From Helicobacter sp. (GTDB lineage Bacteria; Campylobacterota; Campylobacteria; Campylobacterales; Helicobacteraceae): 20,921 nt of DNA. The position numbers were made by a program, and so were the translations under genes. The notes below the pieces were generated by a model, which saw nothing but the letters and a program-made list of their open reading frames with translations, had not been told where the DNA came from and did not search any database. The stretch covers positions 1 through 20,921 of the forward strand of contig JAAVGZ010000064.1 in assembly GCA_014799985.1 (NCBI GenBank), read 5' to 3'. Below, one piece after another: positions 6,422 through 13,541 of the stretch. Every line of letters begins with the position of its first letter. The stretch's first letter is position 1.

Positions 6422-6909
6422 CAATGTTCTCCTAGTGTTTTTTTCGCGTATTCAATCAGCCCGCCTGCTTGCAGGAGTTCGTTCATAAAGGGCGGCATGG
6501 GTGTGAAAGTGTAGGTTTTTTGCTGTGTGAGATTGGTGATTGTGCCCTTTTGCATGTCGATTGTGAGCGTGTCGCCCTCGTTGATTTCGTCTGCTTGGGG
6601 GAGCTCGAGAATCAAGAAGCCTGTGTTGAAGGCGTTGCGATAGAAAATGCGCGCGAAGCCCTTGGCAATCACGCAGCGCACGCCCGCCGCCTTGAGCGCC
6701 ACAGGCGCATGCTCGCGGCTGCTGCCACAGCCGAAGTTTTCGCCTGCCACGATGATGTCGCCCGCGCTGATGAGCTGCACGAAGTCGGGGCGCGCGTCTT
6801 CCATGATGTGCTTTGCCAAAAACGCAGGGTCGCTTGTGTTGAGGTAGCGAGCGGCGATAATCACGTCTGTGTCGACATTGTCGCCAAATTTCCAAGCTTT
6901 TGATTGCAT
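6421..6909 (-). CDS. leuD: 3-isopropylmalate dehydratase small subunit
   Basis: LeuD is the small subunit of the isomerase converting 2- to 3-isopropylmalate in leucine synthesis; the large subunit, LeuC, carries the Fe-S cluster. The 162-residue length is typical. GDNVDTDVIIAARYL at residues 9-23 and GENFGCGSSREHAP (about 57-70), followed by AKGFARIFYRNAFNTGF, are diagnostic of the swivelling domain. The ATG follows AAGGATAGG. It heads the operon and is divergent from nifS, with leuB overlapping its stop. leuC is not adjacent, although most bacteria encode leuC immediately upstream, so it must lie elsewhere in the genome. Confidence 0.95.
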   Translation of the reverse strand: MQSKAWKFGDNVDTDVIIAARYLNTSDPAFLAKHIMEDARPDFVQLISAGDIIVAGENFGCGSSREHAPVALKAAGVRCVIAKGFARIFYRNAFNTGFLILELPQADEINEGDTLTIDMQKGTITNLTQQKTYTFTPMPPFMNELLQAGGLIEYAKKTLGEH

Positions 6910-7067
6910 GCCCTATCCTTTTTTGCCATTGATTCTAGTCTATCGTGCCTTAATCTTTATTAAGTCTGCTTGCGAGTGCAATCGAGCATGGAATTTCGCT
7001 GATTTTTAAGGTTATTCAAAGCATTTTAGGATAGATTCAGCGCCATTCAACCAAAAAAGGAGACGCA
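6910..7067. promoter_or_regulatory. Divergent leuD/nifS promoter region
   Basis: Toward leuD (minus) a TAGAAT -10-like box lies at 6937-6932, about 23 bases before the ATG. Toward nifS (plus) the best candidate is TAGGAT at 7027-7032. Between them is a perfect hairpin or operator-like palindrome, CTTAAT-CTTT-ATTAAG (6949-6964). No leader peptide or riboswitch that would explain leucine control was seen. Confidence 0.35.
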
Positions 7068-8249
7068 ATGACTTGCCCATTTCCCAATGGAGTGTATCTT
7101 GACAACAACGCAACCACGCAGCTTTCCGAGCAGGCGCATGCGGACATGGAGATTTTTTTGGAACGCAAATATGGCAATCCCAATTCGTTGCATAAATTTG
7201 GCACAGAGACGCACACGGCGCTAAGCAAGGCGCTCGATGACCTCTATGGCGCAATCAACGCGAGCGATAGGGACGATGTGATTATCACCTCATGCGCGAC
7301 AGAGAGCAACAATTGGGTGCTCAAGGGCGTGTATTTCGACGTTTTGCGGCATGGGCAGAAGAATCACATCATCACGACACAAGTCGAGCACCCCGCGATT
7401 CGCGCCACCTGTGAGTTTCTCGAGGAGCTCAATGTGCGCGTAACCTACCTCGCGCCCAATCGCAACGGAATCATCAGTGTCGAGCAGGTGCGTGAGGCGA
7501 TGACGCAAGAAACGGGGCTCGTGTCGATTATGTGGGCGAACAACGAAACGGGGCTCATTCACCCAATCGAGCAAATCGGCGCGCTCTGCCGCTCGCACGG
7601 AATCTTGTTCCACACAGACGCCGTGCAGGCGATTGGCAAAATCCCCGTTGATGTGCAAAAGGCGCAGGTCGACTTGCTGTCGTTTTCGGCGCATAAGTTT
7701 CATGGACCAAAGGGCATTGGCGGGCTGTATATCCGCGAGGGAATCCCGCTCACGCCGCTCTTGCATGGCGGCGAACACATGCACGGCAGGCGCAGCGGCA
7801 CGCTCAATGTGCCCTATATTGTCGCGATGGGAACGGCGATTCGCGAGGCTGTCGAGGCGCTCGAGTTCGAGAATACCGAGGTGCGCCGCTTGCGCGACAA
7901 GCTCGAAGACGCGCTGTTGCAAATCGATGATGTCTTGGTCGTGGGCGAGCGCAGCTTGCGCGTGCCCAACACGATTCTATGCAGCATTCGCGGAATCGAG
8001 GGCGAGTCGATGTTGTGGGATTTGAACAAGGCTGGAATCGCGGCTTCGACAGGCAGCGCATGCGCGTCCGAGACGCTCGAGGCAAACCCCGTGATGGTCG
8101 CCATTGGCGCAGACAAGGAGCTCGCGCACACGGCTGTGCGATTCTCGTTGTCGCGCTACAACACCGAAGAGGAGATTGACTACACGATTGACGTGATTCG
8201 CCGCTCTATCGCGCGTTTGCGCGGAATCTCGAGCACGTATGTCGCATAG
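7068..8249 (+). CDS. nifS: Cysteine desulfurase, NifS family
   Basis: This PLP enzyme takes sulfur from cysteine, leaving alanine, and supplies it for Fe-S cluster assembly. The 393-residue protein shows the cofactor lysine in SFSAHKFHGPKG (Lys210), the aspartate of FHTDAVQAIGK, and the catalytic cysteine in STGSACASETLEANPVM (Cys332). The short active-site loop fits the group I NifS/IscS type. The ATG at 7068 follows AAAAAAGGAG. In H. pylori and relatives nifS is followed by its scaffold gene nifU (HP0220-HP0221); here the next gene is the convergent truA, so nifS stands alone. Its stop codon touches the truA stop codon. Confidence 0.95.
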   Translation: MTCPFPNGVYLDNNATTQLSEQAHADMEIFLERKYGNPNSLHKFGTETHTALSKALDDLYGAINASDRDDVIITSCATESNNWVLKGVYFDVLRHGQKNHIITTQVEHPAIRATCEFLEELNVRVTYLAPNRNGIISVEQVREAMTQETGLVSIMWANNETGLIHPIEQIGALCRSHGILFHTDAVQAIGKIPVDVQKAQVDLLSFSAHKFHGPKGIGGLYIREGIPLTPLLHGGEHMHGRRSGTLNVPYIVAMGTAIREAVEALEFENTEVRRLRDKLEDALLQIDDVLVVGERSLRVPNTILCSIRGIEGESMLWDLNKAGIAASTGSACASETLEANPVMVAIGADKELAHTAVRFSLSRYNTEEEIDYTIDVIRRSIARLRGISSTYVA

Positions 8250-8981
8250 CTAGTAATAGACGCGGCACAGATACAGCCCGTTTGGCGGCGCAAGCTCGCA
8301 GGTGTGGCGCTTGGTTGCGTCAAGCTGTTCGCGCAACTCGGCGAGCTCTAGCCGCCCGCTACCATGCAACAGCAGCGCTTGGACGATGAAGCGGATTTGT
8401 GAATGCAGGAATCCGCGCGCCAAGAAGCTTAGGACAAAGTGCTGATTCCACCAAAACGCGCGCACCTTGTGCATGCCGCAAATCGTGTTTTTCTCGCTTT
8501 GCTTGGCGAAGAATCGGAAGTCGTGGATTCCCTCGAAAATGCGGATTGCGCGCGCAATGCGCTCCCAATCGCACACATCGTGGAAATGCACATAGCGACT
8601 CTGGAACACATTGGGCTTTTGTGGCGCGATGATGTAGCGATAGAGCCGCGCTTTGGCGTCAAAACGCGCGTGGAATCCGCTCGGCGCGATGTGTAGCGAC
8701 ACGATGGCGATGTGCGGCAAAAGGTGCTTGTTGAGCTGTGCGCGCAGCACATCGAGATTCTTTGGTGCATAGGGCAGGGGAATCGAGACGACATTGCGCA
8801 GCGCATGCACGCCCTTGTCGGTGCGCGAGGCGCAAAGAATCTTGCCAAACAGCCCGCAGCATGCGAACGCGTTGCGCAGGCTGCCGAGCACGGAGGGGCG
8901 GTTGGGCTGGGATTGCGAGCCATAAAAGGCGCTGCCGTCATACGCGATTGTGGCGAGAAGGAGCTTAGAAGAATCGCGCAA
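8250..8981 (-). CDS. truA: tRNA pseudouridine synthase A
   Basis: TruA converts uridines 38-40 of the tRNA anticodon arm to pseudouridine. The 243-residue length fits the family. The catalytic aspartate lies in CASRTDKGVHAL (about Asp55), preceded by the substrate-binding YDGSAFYGSQSQPN; later GFLHSQIRFIV is the usual hydrophobic helix. The reading frame stays open upstream to 9104, but that part lies inside lptG. The start chosen is TTG at 8981: it has GGAG six bases upstream and places LLLATIAYDG at the usual distance from the N-terminus. This gives a 17-base overlap with lptG. It is the last gene of the prepilin peptidase-lptG-truA unit. Confidence 0.93.
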   Translation of the reverse strand: MRDSSKLLLATIAYDGSAFYGSQSQPNRPSVLGSLRNAFACCGLFGKILCASRTDKGVHALRNVVSIPLPYAPKNLDVLRAQLNKHLLPHIAIVSLHIAPSGFHARFDAKARLYRYIIAPQKPNVFQSRYVHFHDVCDWERIARAIRIFEGIHDFRFFAKQSEKNTICGMHKVRAFWWNQHFVLSFLARGFLHSQIRFIVQALLLHGSGRLELAELREQLDATKRHTCELAPPNGLYLCRVYY

Positions 8982-10029
8982 TTTTTCTCCGATAGAGCAG
9001 ATACGAGCCGCATGCCCACAGCAAGAGAATGGGCACAATCCCGACAATGGGCGCATAGGTCGCGACCACATGCACGCAGCCATAGAAGACGCCGATGATT
9101 CCAATCACGAAAACATAGGTGTAGGAATGCGCGAAACGTGGGTGCATGATTCCAAGCAGCGGAATGAGCGCGAGCGAAATCAGCGGAAAGAGCGAGACGA
9201 GCAGGTATGTCGCGAAGTTGCGCAGCACCTTTTTGCCCTCTCTGCTGCGCATGTGGCTCTCGTTGTCGACGACCTCGAGTGTCGCATCGCCGATTTTTTT
9301 CCAATATTCGATGAAGTCAAGATGCCCCGATTCCGCGCTGAAGGCGATACGGTTGATGATTTTTTCATAATCAATCTTGCCGATGTGGCTTAGGTTGTTC
9401 AGAAACACGCTGCCCTTGAAAATCAGAATCTCGAGCGCGTCATGGCTGCTTTGCAGCTCGATTGCATCGGCAATGATGAAGGTTTCTTGTTGCAAGCTGT
9501 TGTTGGAAAACAGCACCACGTCCTTGTAGTTCTCCCCGTCTTTTTCGCCGATATAAACGAGCCATGAGCCGAGCTTTTGGGCGAAATCTGTGGCTTCGAG
9601 GTTGAGGTTTAGGTTCTGCTTTTTGTGATTCAAAAACGAGCGGTAGAGCTCGTTTGATGTCGGAATCAGCACGAACGAGAACAGCAGCAAAATCACCGAG
9701 AGCAAAAGGCACAGCGGCGCGAAGATGCGAAACAGCGAGCGCGGTGCGAAGCCGAGCGAGAACAGCACGGGGAGTTCGTATTCTTTCGAGAGACTTGCGA
9801 GCGTTGCGACAGACGCGACAAAGAACGTAACGGGCAGCACGAAGAAAAGCATGATGGGCATGGAATAGAAATAGAGCAAGAAAAACTCGACAAAGTTCAT
9901 TTTGATGATGAATGTTACGGTCGCGATTCTAATCAGCAGAATCACGGACGAGATGAAAAAGAGGATAAAGAAAATCGAAAAGAAGATTTGCGCGAGGTGC
10001 AGCAAGATATAGCGGTGCGTGATTCGCAT
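8965..10029 (-). CDS. lptG: LptF/LptG-family LPS export permease
   Basis: This 354-residue inner-membrane protein is a permease subunit of the LptBFG transporter, which extracts lipopolysaccharide from the inner membrane for transport to the cell surface. Several N-terminal transmembrane helices (about 10-35, 45-75 and 95-125) precede a periplasmic domain (about 130-260), followed by three C-terminal helices, the known YjgP/YjgQ layout. Length and the truA neighbour match HP0362 next to HP0361 in H. pylori. The start is ATG at 10029, overlapping the prepilin peptidase stop by one base (TAATG). The frame extends farther upstream but only as antiparallel noise over the peptidase. LptF and LptG are hard to separate by sequence alone, so the symbol is tentative. 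Confidence 0.87.
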   Translation of the reverse strand: MRITHRYILLHLAQIFFSIFFILFFISSVILLIRIATVTFIIKMNFVEFFLLYFYSMPIMLFFVLPVTFFVASVATLASLSKEYELPVLFSLGFAPRSLFRIFAPLCLLLSVILLLFSFVLIPTSNELYRSFLNHKKQNLNLNLEATDFAQKLGSWLVYIGEKDGENYKDVVLFSNNSLQQETFIIADAIELQSSHDALEILIFKGSVFLNNLSHIGKIDYEKIINRIAFSAESGHLDFIEYWKKIGDATLEVVDNESHMRSREGKKVLRNFATYLLVSLFPLISLALIPLLGIMHPRFAHSYTYVFVIGIIGVFYGCVHVVATYAPIVGIVPILLLWACGSYLLYRRKIARFF

Positions 10030-10724
10030 TAGGAAATCCAAAACAAGACCATGAAGGTCGCGATGCTCAAGAATGGGATAAACGCGATTTTCTGACGTTG
10101 CACAGAGAGCAGGGAAAGCAGCGCCATGCCCGAGGCGAGAAAGAGCGCGAGATAGTTGTATTGCGTGCCCAAGATTGCCGAAGAAAGCGCGATGGCGACA
10201 ATGTCGCCATCTCCAATGCTCTTGCGCCCCGTGAGCGCATAGAGCGCGACAGCAAGCAGCGCGACAACGCCGACAACATCGAGGCTGTGCAAAATGGCAT
10301 AGACAGAATCGACATAGAGCAGATAGGCATAAGCGATTCCAAGCCCGCAAAAGAGCAGCGTGCCCGAGACGCATTCGTGCTGCCAATCGATGAGCGAAGC
10401 GGCGAACAACACGGCAAAGAGCGCGAGCAAGACGATGTATTCTCTGCTAGCCCCAAAGCGCCAGAACAGCGCGAGGGAAATGCCCATTCCGAAGAGTTCG
10501 AGGACGGGATATAGCGGCGAGATGTTTGCGTGGCAAAAGGCGCATTTGCCGCGCAAAAACGCGAAAGAAAGCAGCGGGACGAGATGATAGAATCGCAATT
10601 GCGTGCCGCAAAGGGGGCAACGTGAGCGCGTGCATAGGCTTTGGGATTGTGGGATTCGCACGAACAACACAGCCACAAAAGAGCCCATGCATAGCCCGAT
10701 GATGCCAACCAAAAGCCACTCCAT
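10029..10724 (-). CDS. pilD: Type IV prepilin peptidase (A24 family)
   Basis: This membrane aspartic protease cuts the leader from prepilin-like proteins and methylates the new N-terminus. The 231-residue protein has the PilD-type N-terminal methylation domain with two zinc cysteine pairs, CPLC (36-39) and CAFC (61-64), then six or so helices. The two catalytic aspartates are in SLIDWQHECVSG (about Asp113) and the GxGD motif SIGDGDIV (about Asp174). ATG at 10724 has GGAG ten bases upstream; a GTG at 10733 has none. H. pylori has no type IV pili and, as far as I recall, no such peptidase, whereas C. jejuni has one beside lptG and truA. Its substrates are not in this window; competence pseudopilins are a guess. 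Confidence 0.93.
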   Translation of the reverse strand: MEWLLVGIIGLCMGSFVAVLFVRIPQSQSLCTRSRCPLCGTQLRFYHLVPLLSFAFLRGKCAFCHANISPLYPVLELFGMGISLALFWRFGASREYIVLLALFAVLFAASLIDWQHECVSGTLLFCGLGIAYAYLLYVDSVYAILHSLDVVGVVALLAVALYALTGRKSIGDGDIVAIALSSAILGTQYNYLALFLASGMALLSLLSVQRQKIAFIPFLSIATFMVLFWIS

Positions 10725-10788
10725 GCCCCGCACACTCCGCCGTGAATTTGTGAAGATTCTAGCACAAACAAACTAATGCCGACTTTGG

Positions 10789-10794
10789 TATAAT
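10789..10794 (+). promoter_or_regulatory. Extended -10 promoter of argC
   Basis: TATAAT at 10789-10794 is directly preceded by TGG, giving an extended -10 (TGnTATAAT) 22 bases before the argC ATG. No -35 is evident. AAGGA of the argC ribosome-binding site lies at 10807-10811. This is the likely main promoter of the argC-lpxH unit. Confidence 0.6.
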
Positions 10795-10816
10795 ACCCCA
10801 AATGTGAAGGACAAAA

Positions 10817-11830
10817 ATGCAAAAAATACCCGTTGGAATCATCGGTGTGAGCGGCTATACGGGCTTGGAGCTCGTCAAGATTCTGCTTGCCCACCCCGTT
10901 TTTACGCTCGCCTATTGCGCAGGCAGCGAGGGCTGCGAGGACATATCGAGCATGCACAAGAGCTTGGCGGGAATCTGCAAAGAGCCCGTGCATGTGGCAA
11001 ACATGCGCGAGGCGCGGGAATGCTGCGAGCTTTTGTTCCTTGCGCTGCCGCACAAAAAGGCGATGGAATGCGCCAAAGAGGCGCTCGCGCTCGGGCTCAA
11101 GGTTGTCGATTTGTCGGCAGACTATCGCCTGCGCGCGCCAACGTATGAGCAGCACTACACGGAGCATATCGACAAAGAGAATCTCGAGCATGCCGTCTAT
11201 GGGCTTGTCGAGTGGCAGCGCGCGCTTGCGCGCAAGGCGCGGCTTGTCGCCAACCCCGGCTGCTACCCCACCGCCTCGTTGCTCGGGATTCTGCCCTTTG
11301 CGCCCTATATCGACCCGCAAAGCTCGGTGTATATTGACGCAAAGAGCGGCACGAGCGGCGCGGGCAAGAACTTGAGCAACAACACGCATTTCGCGACTAT
11401 CAACGAGAATCTTTTCGCATACTCGCCGCTCTCTCATCGCCACGAGCCCGAGATTGCCGAGAAGCTCGAGCTTTTTGGCAAATGCAGCGCGCCCGTGCGG
11501 TTTATCCCCCATCTCGTTCCGCTCACGCGCGGCATGCTCGCTTCGGTGTTCGTGCGGCTGCTTGCGCCCATTGACGCAGAATCGATTCTGCGCGATTGCT
11601 ATTTGGGCGAGAAGTTTATCCGCATACGCAACGAGCCTGTGCGCATTAAAGATGTCGCGGGCACGCATTTTTGCGATATTTTTGTGCAGCAAAAGGGCAA
11701 GGATTTGTGGATAAATACGGCAATCGACAATCTCTTGCGCGGGGCGAGCTCGCAAGCGGTGGCGAACGCGAATCTGATGTGCGGGCTAGACGACACGCTC
11801 GGCTTGCCAATGGTTGCGTATGTCCCATAA
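10817..11830 (+). CDS. argC: N-acetyl-gamma-glutamyl-phosphate reductase
   Basis: ArgC reduces N-acetylglutamyl phosphate to the semialdehyde with NADPH, the third step of arginine synthesis. The 337-residue protein has the N-terminal nucleotide-binding motif GIIGVSGYTGLELVKIL and the catalytic cysteine in VANPGCYPTASLLGILP (Cys149), followed by KSGTSGAGK (about 176-184), all diagnostic. AAGGA precedes the ATG. No other arg gene is nearby, so the pathway is scattered as in Campylobacter. H. pylori requires arginine, so the gene marks this organism as metabolically richer. The lpxH-like gene begins inside the last codons of argC. Confidence 0.95.
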   Translation: MQKIPVGIIGVSGYTGLELVKILLAHPVFTLAYCAGSEGCEDISSMHKSLAGICKEPVHVANMREARECCELLFLALPHKKAMECAKEALALGLKVVDLSADYRLRAPTYEQHYTEHIDKENLEHAVYGLVEWQRALARKARLVANPGCYPTASLLGILPFAPYIDPQSSVYIDAKSGTSGAGKNLSNNTHFATINENLFAYSPLSHRHEPEIAEKLELFGKCSAPVRFIPHLVPLTRGMLASVFVRLLAPIDAESILRDCYLGEKFIRIRNEPVRIKDVAGTHFCDIFVQQKGKDLWINTAIDNLLRGASSQAVANANLMCGLDDTLGLPMVAYVP

Positions 11831-12566
11831 CATCGGCGAGATTGGCACGCGGCTCATCTGTATCGCCGATTGCCACCAAAACCATGCCAACAACGGGCTC
11901 GAGGTCGCGCTCGCGTTTGTCGAACGCGAGATAGAGCGGGGCTCGCCGTTTGTGCTCGTGCTGTTGGGCGATATTTTCGACATGCTCTTTGGCGACGTGC
12001 CGCATAGCATTGCGCCGCACGAGGCGCATATTGCGCGGCTCGAGAACATCGCTGCGCAACGCAAGGTGCTATACCTCGAGGGCAACCATGATTTCAATCT
12101 CGCGCCCATTTTTCGGAATATCCATGTCTTTGCGCGCGCTGTGCAGCCCGTTTTTGCCACGATTGGCGGCGTCTCTGTGTGCTTCGCGCATGGCGATGTC
12201 GCGATGCCCTTGCGCTACAATCTCTACACGGCAATCATTCGGAATCCCCATTTGTTGCGATTCCTAGGCGCAATCGATGTGTGCTTTGGCGGCAGCATTT
12301 TTGCGCTCGTGCGCAAGGTTTTGTGCAAGGACGGCTTGCAGAGCTATGTGGGCTACAAGGAGCAGATTCTCGCGCACAAGCGGCGATTCTATGCGCCCCT
12401 GCCATGTCAATACGCCATCGAAGGGCATTTTCATCTTGGCGAGATTGCGGCGATAGACGAAGGCGCGCGATTTTATGTCGCGCTCGCTGCTTTTTCTTGC
12501 ATTTCTCACGCTTTTATTGTAGAATCATTTCACCATATCGTATCAATCTATTGCCCAATCACATAA
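11820..12566 (+). CDS. lpxH: Calcineurin-like phosphoesterase, probable UDP-2,3-diacylglucosamine hydrolase
   Basis: The metallophosphoesterase motifs are complete: ADCHQNH (Asp17, His19), LLGDIFD (Asp51), GNHDF (Asn89, His90), AHGD (His124) and GHFH (His203, His205). LpxH-type enzymes release lipid X from UDP-2,3-diacylglucosamine at the inner membrane during lipid A synthesis; the 248-residue length and motif spacing fit LpxH better than generic phosphatases. The substrate remains inferred. The ATG at 11820 overlaps argC by 11 bases; a TTG at 11814 is also possible. No strong ribosome-binding site is seen, suggesting coupling to argC. The last 30 or so codons also carry a promoter-like sequence for cheV. 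Confidence 0.72.
   Translation: MSHNIGEIGTRLICIADCHQNHANNGLEVALAFVEREIERGSPFVLVLLGDIFDMLFGDVPHSIAPHEAHIARLENIAAQRKVLYLEGNHDFNLAPIFRNIHVFARAVQPVFATIGGVSVCFAHGDVAMPLRYNLYTAIIRNPHLLRFLGAIDVCFGGSIFALVRKVLCKDGLQSYVGYKEQILAHKRRFYAPLPCQYAIEGHFHLGEIAAIDEGARFYVALAAFSCISHAFIVESFHHIVSIYCPIT
12520..12525 (+). promoter_or_regulatory. Probable internal promoter of the chemotaxis operon
   Basis: TAGAAT at 12520-12525, preceded by CTTTTATTG, lies within the 3' end of lpxH about 50 bases before the cheV GTG. The local sequence becomes A/T-rich compared with the rest of lpxH. The ribosome-binding site AAGGAG of cheV follows at 12565-12570. This would let cheV-cheA-cheW be expressed apart from argC-lpxH. Confidence 0.45.
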
Positions 12567-12575
12567 GGAGTTTTC

Positions 12576-13526
12576 GTGTCTCTAAGCAGCAAAAATGACG
12601 GATTGCAGGTCGGTAGCAATGAAATGGAGCTTGTCGATTTTCGCATTATGAAGCTCGAGAATGGCAAGGTCTATGAGGGAGTGTATGGCATCAATGTCGC
12701 GAAAGTCAACGAGATTACGCGCCTGCCGAAGCTCACGGAGCTGCCCGGCGCGCCCGATTTTGTCGAGGGTGTGCATGACTTGCGTGGGACGGTGATTCCC
12801 GTGATTAACCTTGCCAAGTGGATGGGGATTGAAGTCCCTAAAAACAATTATAAAATCAAGCCGCGCATCATCATCACCGAGTTTAACAATGTCTTGATTG
12901 GCTTTGTCGTACATCGCGCCAAGCGCATTCGGCGCATTAGCTGGAAAGACATCGAGCCCGCGCACTTTAGCTCGAACTATGGCAATGTCGACCGCAACAA
13001 AATCACGGGCACAACGCGGATTGAGAACGACCAAGTGTTGCTCATTCTCGACCTCGAGAGCATCGTGCAAGAGCTCGGATTCTACAAGCCCGATGTCGAA
13101 GGCGCGATTGAATCAAGGCGCTTCGATGGGCTCGCTCTTATCCTCGATGATAGCGCCGTTGCGCGCAAGATTGTGCGCGAGATTCTCGAGAAAATGGGCT
13201 TCACGGTCGTGGAGGCGATTGACGGCGAAAGCGGCATTGAGCGGCTCAACGGGCTCTACGAAGCCTATGGCGACAGGCTATCGCATGAGCTCAAGGTCAT
13301 CATTTCCGACATCGAAATGCCGCAAATGGACGGATTCCATTTCGCCACCAAAGTCAAAGAGGACAAACGTTTCGCGGGTATTCCGCTGATTTTCAACTCG
13401 TCTATCAGCGACAAATACAGCGCCGAGCGCGGCAAGGCGGCGGGCGGTGAAGCCTATCTTGTCAAATACGATGCCAACTCGTTCTATGACGTCATCTCGC
13501 GCGTTGTGGGCAAAGAAAATAACTAA
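12576..13526 (+). CDS. cheV: Chemotaxis coupling protein CheV
   Basis: CheV joins a CheW-like coupling domain (about 20-165) to a C-terminal receiver domain (about 185-312), linking chemoreceptors with CheA and probably modulating signalling when phosphorylated. The receiver retains the acidic pair in LILDDSA (Asp191, Asp192), the phospho-acceptor Asp245 in IISDIEMPQMDG, Ser275 in FNSSISD and Lys297 in YLVKYD. The start is GTG at 12576 with AAGGAG five bases before. At 316 residues and directly upstream of cheA, it matches HP0393 (cheV3) and Cj0285c. cheA follows after 15 bases. Confidence 0.95.
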   Translation: MSLSSKNDGLQVGSNEMELVDFRIMKLENGKVYEGVYGINVAKVNEITRLPKLTELPGAPDFVEGVHDLRGTVIPVINLAKWMGIEVPKNNYKIKPRIIITEFNNVLIGFVVHRAKRIRRISWKDIEPAHFSSNYGNVDRNKITGTTRIENDQVLLILDLESIVQELGFYKPDVEGAIESRRFDGLALILDDSAVARKIVREILEKMGFTVVEAIDGESGIERLNGLYEAYGDRLSHELKVIISDIEMPQMDGFHFATKVKEDKRFAGIPLIFNSSISDKYSAERGKAAGGEAYLVKYDANSFYDVISRVVGKENN

Positions 13527-13541
13527 TAAAGGGGAAACACA

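Noticed and set aside
10067..11755. 562-codon open frame on the minus strand
   Set aside because: It runs antisense through argC and over the prepilin peptidase in another frame, lacks a ribosome-binding site and has arginine/alanine-rich noise composition. Both genes it overlaps have intact catalytic motifs.
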